From: Deltaproteobacteria bacterium
Lineage (GTDB): Bacteria > Desulfobacterota > Desulfobacteria > Desulfobacterales > JAFDDL01
Assembly (NCBI GenBank): GCA_019310865.1
Contig: JAFDDL010000018.1
Location: 1-27,254 of the forward strand
Direction of reading: 5' to 3'
DNA: 27,254 nucleotides
The notes under the pieces are model-generated. The model was given only the letters and a program-made list of their open reading frames with translations. It was not told the DNA's origin and did not search any database. Positions 22,778 through 27,254 of the stretch are shown one piece after another (positions within the stretch are counted from its first letter, which is position 1; every line of letters starts with the position of its first letter). The position numbers were made by a program, and so were the translations under genes.

Positions 22778-25407
22778 GACTTCTACGCCTGCGTCTGGCC
22801 AATTACCGGGGAATTGATGAGTCCGAGGTACGATTCGGCCCCAAAGGACTCACTATCGTGGAAGGACCGAATGAAGCCGGAAAAACCAGCCTAAGTGAAG
22901 CAATCAGGCTTCTTTTTGATTATCTCGACTCAAGCAAGCACAGTGCGATCAAAGCCATTAAGCCTGTAACGCGAGACGTCGGTCCGGAGATTGAACTGGA
23001 GGCGGAAAGCGGGCCCTACGTCTTTACATACTTCAAGAGGTTTCACAAGAAACCGGAAACTACCCTTACGATCACAAATCCCAAATCGGAAAACCATACC
23101 GGGCGTGAAGCTCATGACCGTGCCGAGGAGATCTTACGCGAAACCATTGACATTGACCTGTGGAGAGCACTCTGCATTCAGCAGGGTGAAGCGGTCCAAC
23201 AGGCCAATTTGTCAAAGCAGACATCGTTGTCGGCTGCACTCGATATTGCTGCCGGTGGTAACCGGGCGGATCCCAGAGAGGAAAGTCTGTTTGATAAGGT
23301 TCGGGAAGAGCACGGGCGCTATTTCACGGAGCGGGGCAGCGAAAAAAAGGATCTGCAGGCGGCCCAAAAAGCCCAGGAGGAAACGGAGACCCAAGTTGCT
23401 TCACTGAAAACGCAGATCCAGGACCTGGAAAAGGATATCGTTCGTGCTGAAGAACTTGGCCGCGAACTGGCGCATTTGAAGAGACAGGAGGAGGCGCTCC
23501 AGGAGGATGTAACCGAATACACAACGTCTCTCGATGAAATCAAGCGGCTGGAAACCGCTCTGGAAACAGCCCGCCTTAAGTTGGAGTCAGCAAAAAAATC
23601 CGAACAGGCCGCGAAGCGCGACAAGACAGTGCGCCAAGACCTCATCGATGCGGTCTCCAAAGCCGGAAAGACACACGCGAAACTCGACGAATCCACGACA
23701 TCATCCACCGTGTCGGTCAAGAAGGCGGAGAACAATCTGGAGAACGCCCAATCGGACGCGACCCAAGCTGAGGCCGGACGCAAAGAGGCCGAATCACTTC
23801 TTAATCTCCACCATTCGGATTTTGACTACTTCAACAACAAGCTGCATCTGGAGCAACTTAAGGAACGCAAAGACCGCATAGATCGTGCCCGGGAAAAGGC
23901 AGCCCTGGCGGATGCGGTGCTGGCAAAAAACAGCGTAGCCGAAGGTGTTTTAAAAACAATTCAGAAGGCTGAACGCTCGCTCATTACCGCTCAAGCGAAG
24001 TTGGAGACAGGTGCGCCGAACATTCTGCTGACAGGGTTGGCCAATTTCGACTTCCAGATAGATGGCGGGAAAACCACTATCGCAAAAGACGACGAGATCA
24101 GTTTGTCCGTTTCTGATCGAATCCGTGTGACAATTCCTGGGTCTCTGCAAATGGAGATAACAGCCGGGTCCAGCTCATCTGATCTTTCAAAAAAGGTCGA
24201 GGAGGCAAAGCAGAAACTCGATGCCTTCTGCGCTGATGCCGGAGTGGGCAATCCCGATGAAGCAAGGCAATCTTATGATGCACGACGGGAAGCGCAGCAG
24301 TCTGTAGAAAGGCAGAAGGAAATCGATAAAGAAAATCTCCGCGACCTGACATATGAGGAGTTGGAAAGAAAAGTTATCGGGCTGGGTAAAGGCGTCCCTG
24401 CTTATCCGGCAGCCCGGATACCGGAACCCAAGCTTCCTGAGAATCTGAAAGCTGCGAACCGGGAACTACAAAGTGCAAAGGGCGATCTTGAAAAGGCCAA
24501 TAAGGCATGGGAGGAAGCCAGAGCGGAACTGGATGAGGCCCGCAATGTGCGTGATGGACTGAGGGAACGACACCAGAAAGTGAGGGTGAAACTTGACCTA
24601 AAGGCTGAAGAACTAAACCGTGCTGCAGACGAGCTTGCGCGATCCCGAAAAATCACCTCTGATGGCGGCCTCGAATTGGTACATTCGAAATGCGCCAAGC
24701 TTGTCCATACGGAAGAGGATATCGTAAAGTCCGCCGAGACGGATCTCTGCGACAAGAAACCGGATCGTGTAAAAGCGCTCGCGGAAACGGCGAAGGGTTC
24801 TTTGTTAACGGTAGAAAAAAAACGGGAAGCGGCGCAGAAAGAAAATACAGAAGTACGGACCCGCCTTAAGGTCTTCGGCGAAGAGGGTTTGCATGAGAAG
24901 CTACAGGCAGCCCAGAGTCACCTCGATCACATAAGGCAAGAAAACGCAGCGATGATCCGGAGGGCTCAAGCGGCCAGGCTACTGTATATAACCATGAAAG
25001 AGGAACGTGATAAGGCGCGCCGTGCCTATGTCGCTCCCCTCAAAGAAAAAATCGAGAAACTCGGGCGCTTGGTGTTTAACCCCTCCTTTGAGGTTGAGGT
25101 AACTGAGGACCTATTGGTTGCCGGTCGGGCGATGGATGGTTCCAATGTCCCGTTTATGTCCTTGAGCGGCGGCACCAGGGAACAGATCTCTCTGATATCT
25201 CGTTTGGCATGTGCAATGACCGTTTCTAAGGACAGTGGGGCTTCCCTCCTTTTAGATGATGCTTTGGGATATACAGACCCGGAGCGACTTAAACTGATGG
25301 GAGCCGTTCTCGCCAAGGCGGGAAAAGAATGCCAAATCATCATCCTCACGTGCGTACCGGACCGGTACCACAACGTCGGTGAGGCAACTGTGGTTCGATT
25401 GGGATGA
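22774..25407 (+). CDS. SbcC/Rad50/YhaN-like AAA ATPase with long coiled coil
   Basis: The product is 877 residues. The N-terminal ABC half-domain has MRLLRLRLANYRGIDESEV and Walker A EGPNEAGKTS (near residue 35). About 500 residues of coiled coil follow, broken by a beta-rich patch (DFQIDGGKTTIAKDDEISLS, near 425-465). The C-terminal half has the signature FMSLSGGTREQISLISRLA and Walker B SLLLDDALGYTDPERL. It partners with the overlapping phosphoesterase. Differences from classical SbcC/Rad50: no CxxC zinc hook is visible in the coiled coil, the protein is shorter, and the Walker B ends Asp-Asp, as in YhaN-like ATPases. It converges with the small transporter-subunit gene 56 nt downstream; only a weak hairpin lies between. 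Confidence 0.88.
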   Translation: MRLLRLRLANYRGIDESEVRFGPKGLTIVEGPNEAGKTSLSEAIRLLFDYLDSSKHSAIKAIKPVTRDVGPEIELEAESGPYVFTYFKRFHKKPETTLTITNPKSENHTGREAHDRAEEILRETIDIDLWRALCIQQGEAVQQANLSKQTSLSAALDIAAGGNRADPREESLFDKVREEHGRYFTERGSEKKDLQAAQKAQEETETQVASLKTQIQDLEKDIVRAEELGRELAHLKRQEEALQEDVTEYTTSLDEIKRLETALETARLKLESAKKSEQAAKRDKTVRQDLIDAVSKAGKTHAKLDESTTSSTVSVKKAENNLENAQSDATQAEAGRKEAESLLNLHHSDFDYFNNKLHLEQLKERKDRIDRAREKAALADAVLAKNSVAEGVLKTIQKAERSLITAQAKLETGAPNILLTGLANFDFQIDGGKTTIAKDDEISLSVSDRIRVTIPGSLQMEITAGSSSSDLSKKVEEAKQKLDAFCADAGVGNPDEARQSYDARREAQQSVERQKEIDKENLRDLTYEELERKVIGLGKGVPAYPAARIPEPKLPENLKAANRELQSAKGDLEKANKAWEEARAELDEARNVRDGLRERHQKVRVKLDLKAEELNRAADELARSRKITSDGGLELVHSKCAKLVHTEEDIVKSAETDLCDKKPDRVKALAETAKGSLLTVEKKREAAQKENTEVRTRLKVFGEEGLHEKLQAAQSHLDHIRQENAAMIRRAQAARLLYITMKEERDKARRAYVAPLKEKIEKLGRLVFNPSFEVEVTEDLLVAGRAMDGSNVPFMSLSGGTREQISLISRLACAMTVSKDSGASLLLDDALGYTDPERLKLMGAVLAKAGKECQIIILTCVPDRYHNVGEATVVRLG

Positions 25408-25463
25408 TAATGAAATCGGAGGACGTAAAACAGCGATGTTGAGTTTTCTATCGCCCTTTGGTT

Positions 25464-25706
25464 TTAGACTTCGGTGTCGGTCTCACGAACCTCAGAGCGT
25501 TTTTTGCGGGTCTTAAACAGTCGGCTGAAACAAAATACAATCAGTATTAAGATGGAAGCCCAGCCTATCGTAAAGAATATCCAGCCGGATCCCTGAATCG
25601 GTACATCCTGCAGCCCAGGCGACTCGGTGTTGGTTTCGGTCAGCACCTGCAACTCCTGTTCCGGGCGGGTGGTCATTTGGATCCCCTGGTGATTTTCTTC
25701 GTTCAT
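25464..25706 (-). CDS. Small single-span membrane protein, probable NSS transporter small subunit
   Basis: The product is 80 residues with an N-terminal soluble part of about 40 residues. One hydrophobic span follows (WIFFTIGWASILILIVFCFS, about 42-61), then a basic stop-transfer stretch LFKTRKKRSEV. Its ATG overlaps the transporter stop (ATGA). The arrangement matches MetS-type small subunits needed by some bacterial NSS amino-acid importers, such as MetPS in Corynebacterium. Here the soluble N-terminal part is longer than in the short MetS proteins. Function is assigned mainly from context. Confidence 0.7.
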   Translation of the reverse strand: MNEENHQGIQMTTRPEQELQVLTETNTESPGLQDVPIQGSGWIFFTIGWASILILIVFCFSRLFKTRKKRSEVRETDTEV

Positions 25707-27253
25707 GACCGATCCTCCATTGTTTTTCTGCTTTGCCGTTTAAAAGCGACGGCAACCGCCCAGCACATCAGGATAAACAATACGATCAAGGCGATACGCA
25801 GTAAAAGCACGGCCGTGTGGGTTTCCTCGGGATAAATCTCCGTATTCATTGTCACCACAGGCCAAAAGCCCTTTTCGGTGTCCAAAAGCCACGCCATAAA
25901 AATAACGATGATGCACGTCGGTGTAATATACTTGATAGTAAACTTGAAGAAACGCGGAATCTTGATCTCAGCACCGCGATGCAATTCCTTAAAACCATTT
26001 TCGATGCCGAAAATCCAACCGAAGATAATGGCTTCGATCAAACCAAACAAGACAAGAAAAACATTTCGGCTCCAAAAATCGAGTTCATCAATGCCGATGG
26101 GAGAAAAGATTGCAAAATGAGCCATGCCGATACAAATCAGGCCAATTAGGGCCACCGATTTCCGGCGCGAGGCGCCGAACTCATCCTCCATGAAGCTAAT
26201 GGGCGGCTGCAGAATCGATATGGAGGAAGTCAAGCAGGCGATAAAGAGCAGAATGAACCACATAACACTGAGGATCTGGCCGCCCGGCATATAGTTAAGC
26301 GTCCGCGGCATGGAGATAAAACCAAGCGTGATCGGACTGCCCGAGACCTCCACCGTCGCGGCTGTCCCGAAGAAAACGCAAGCCGCCACGACCACGACGG
26401 AACCACCGATGATAACCTCAAAAAAGGTATTGACGCTGCATGCCGACAGACCGGAAAGCGCGATGTCTTCCTCCTTTTTGATATAGCTTGCATAGGTCAG
26501 AATAACGCCGATTCCAACACTTAATGTAAAAAAAACCTGTCCGGTTGCCGTCAACCACACCTTCGGTTCTTTCAGTTTTTCAAGGGATGGATTCCAGACA
26601 AAACCCAGGCCGCTCAGGACACTGCGCTCCGGAAACGCCGGGTCCGGTGTCCCCAGGGTCAAAACGCGTATAAGCAGGATCACACTCAGAATTGCGAGCA
26701 GGGGAAGGGCAAATTTACTGACCTTCTCAATACCCTTGGAAACGCCAAAATAGATGACGATGAAATTCAAGAGCACTGTGATGATGAAAAATTTATAGGC
26801 CGGCGGAACACCGTTTTCCGAACTAATAAAGCTATCCAGAAAGCTCCCCAATCCTGCTGAGGTTTTCATTTGCGCAAAATCGCCCAGGATCGCGTGATAG
26901 GCATAACCCAGACACCAGGCCTCGACATAGCTGTACCAAAAGAAGATCACCATGGGGCCCATCAGACCGATCACACCGACATACTTGGCACAGGGTTGCT
27001 TCCACATCTGGTTGAAAATTCCGGGCGCACTGCCGTGACCGTAACGACCGCCATAGCGGCCCATCGTCCATTCAACCCAACAAAGGGGAATCCCCAGGAA
27101 TACCAGTGCCAGAAAATAGGGAATTAAAAAAGCACCCCCACCATTTTGTGCCGCCAGGCCGGGAAACAACAAAAGGTTGCCCAAGCCAATAGCGCTTCCG
27201 GACACGGCTAGAATGACCCCTAAGCGCGAAGACCAGGAATCACGTTTGGGTGT
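25703..27253 (-). CDS. Neurotransmitter:sodium symporter (NSS/SNF) family transporter, 5' end outside window
   Basis: The frame is open to the right edge and reads TPKRDSWSSRLGVILAVSGS followed by AIGLGNLLLFPGLAAQNGGG, the conserved first helix of NSS transporters that forms the Na+ and substrate site. About 516 residues are visible, with roughly 12 membrane spans, ending in a basic tail. Family members import amino acids or related amines with Na+. In LeuT the motif is AIGLGNFWRFP; here LLLFP replaces the WRFP gate, so the periplasmic-gate Arg is not in its usual place. The gene is coupled to a small single-span subunit. Substrate is unknown; a link with the aminotransferase nearby is possible but untested. 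Confidence 0.9.
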   Translation of the reverse strand, partial: TPKRDSWSSRLGVILAVSGSAIGLGNLLLFPGLAAQNGGGAFLIPYFLALVFLGIPLCWVEWTMGRYGGRYGHGSAPGIFNQMWKQPCAKYVGVIGLMGPMVIFFWYSYVEAWCLGYAYHAILGDFAQMKTSAGLGSFLDSFISSENGVPPAYKFFIITVLLNFIVIYFGVSKGIEKVSKFALPLLAILSVILLIRVLTLGTPDPAFPERSVLSGLGFVWNPSLEKLKEPKVWLTATGQVFFTLSVGIGVILTYASYIKKEEDIALSGLSACSVNTFFEVIIGGSVVVVAACVFFGTAATVEVSGSPITLGFISMPRTLNYMPGGQILSVMWFILLFIACLTSSISILQPPISFMEDEFGASRRKSVALIGLICIGMAHFAIFSPIGIDELDFWSRNVFLVLFGLIEAIIFGWIFGIENGFKELHRGAEIKIPRFFKFTIKYITPTCIIVIFMAWLLDTEKGFWPVVTMNTEIYPEETHTAVLLLRIALIVLFILMCWAVAVAFKRQSRKTMEDRS

Positions 27254-27254
27254 A

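Noticed and set aside
25433..25454. Possible hairpin (GCGAT...ATCGC) between the convergent SbcC-like and small-subunit genes
   Set aside because: The stem is only 5 bp with a 12-nt loop and there is no solid T-run, so a terminator call is not supported.

Overview
The window looks like a chromosomal segment of an anaerobic, metabolically versatile Gram-negative bacterium, most likely a Desulfobacterota (Desulfobacterales-like) organism. This is inferred from gene content: a sigma-54 enhancer-binding regulator, an ADP-forming acyl-CoA synthetase split into alpha and beta genes, a sodium-coupled NSS transporter with a small partner, and an accessory island. No rRNA, tRNA or CRISPR array was seen, so the taxonomy is not proven.

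Region 1 (1-10363, minus strand) is one regulatory and catabolic block. A 1212-residue sigma-54 activator carries an IS1595-transposase-type zinc ribbon and helix-turn-helix at its N-terminus, then TPR-like repeats, GAF, AAA+ and a Fis-type HTH. Downstream of it are an 8-bp-arm dyad and a -24/-12 promoter with exact GG-N10-GC spacing. That promoter precedes STAS protein > C45 Ntn-hydrolase > GPH-family transporter > AMP-forming acyl-CoA ligase > ADP-forming acyl-CoA synthetase beta > alpha (alpha runs off the window). The likely theme is uptake of an acylated or amide compound, hydrolysis, and CoA activation of the released acid. The substrate is unknown.

Region 2 (10364-18609) is an accessory island with many damaged or shortened genes. 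It holds a HicB-like fragment, a coiled-coil protein, a KhpA-like KH protein lacking the GxxG loop, and a SLOG/'molybdenum carrier' protein abutting a broken ADP-ribosylglycohydrolase. It also holds an AP2-domain gene pair with a two-dyad control region, a MORC/HSP90-like GHKL ATPase lacking its N-box, and a VapBC pair. An AT-rich 436-residue protein of unknown family, a four-helix-bundle (S23) remnant and a 125-bp MITE-like element complete it. A 31-bp motif occurs as outward-facing inverted copies around the GHKL+VapBC segment. Its 15-bp core recurs after the unknown gene, which suggests cassette-like movement.

Region 3 (18610-27254) is more ordinary. A class III aminotransferase diverges from a LacI-family regulator, with three similar operator-like palindromes between them. 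A translationally coupled SbcD/SbcC-like (YhaO/YhaN-like) pair follows. An NSS transporter (5' end outside the window) overlaps a single-span small subunit gene and converges on the SbcC-like gene.
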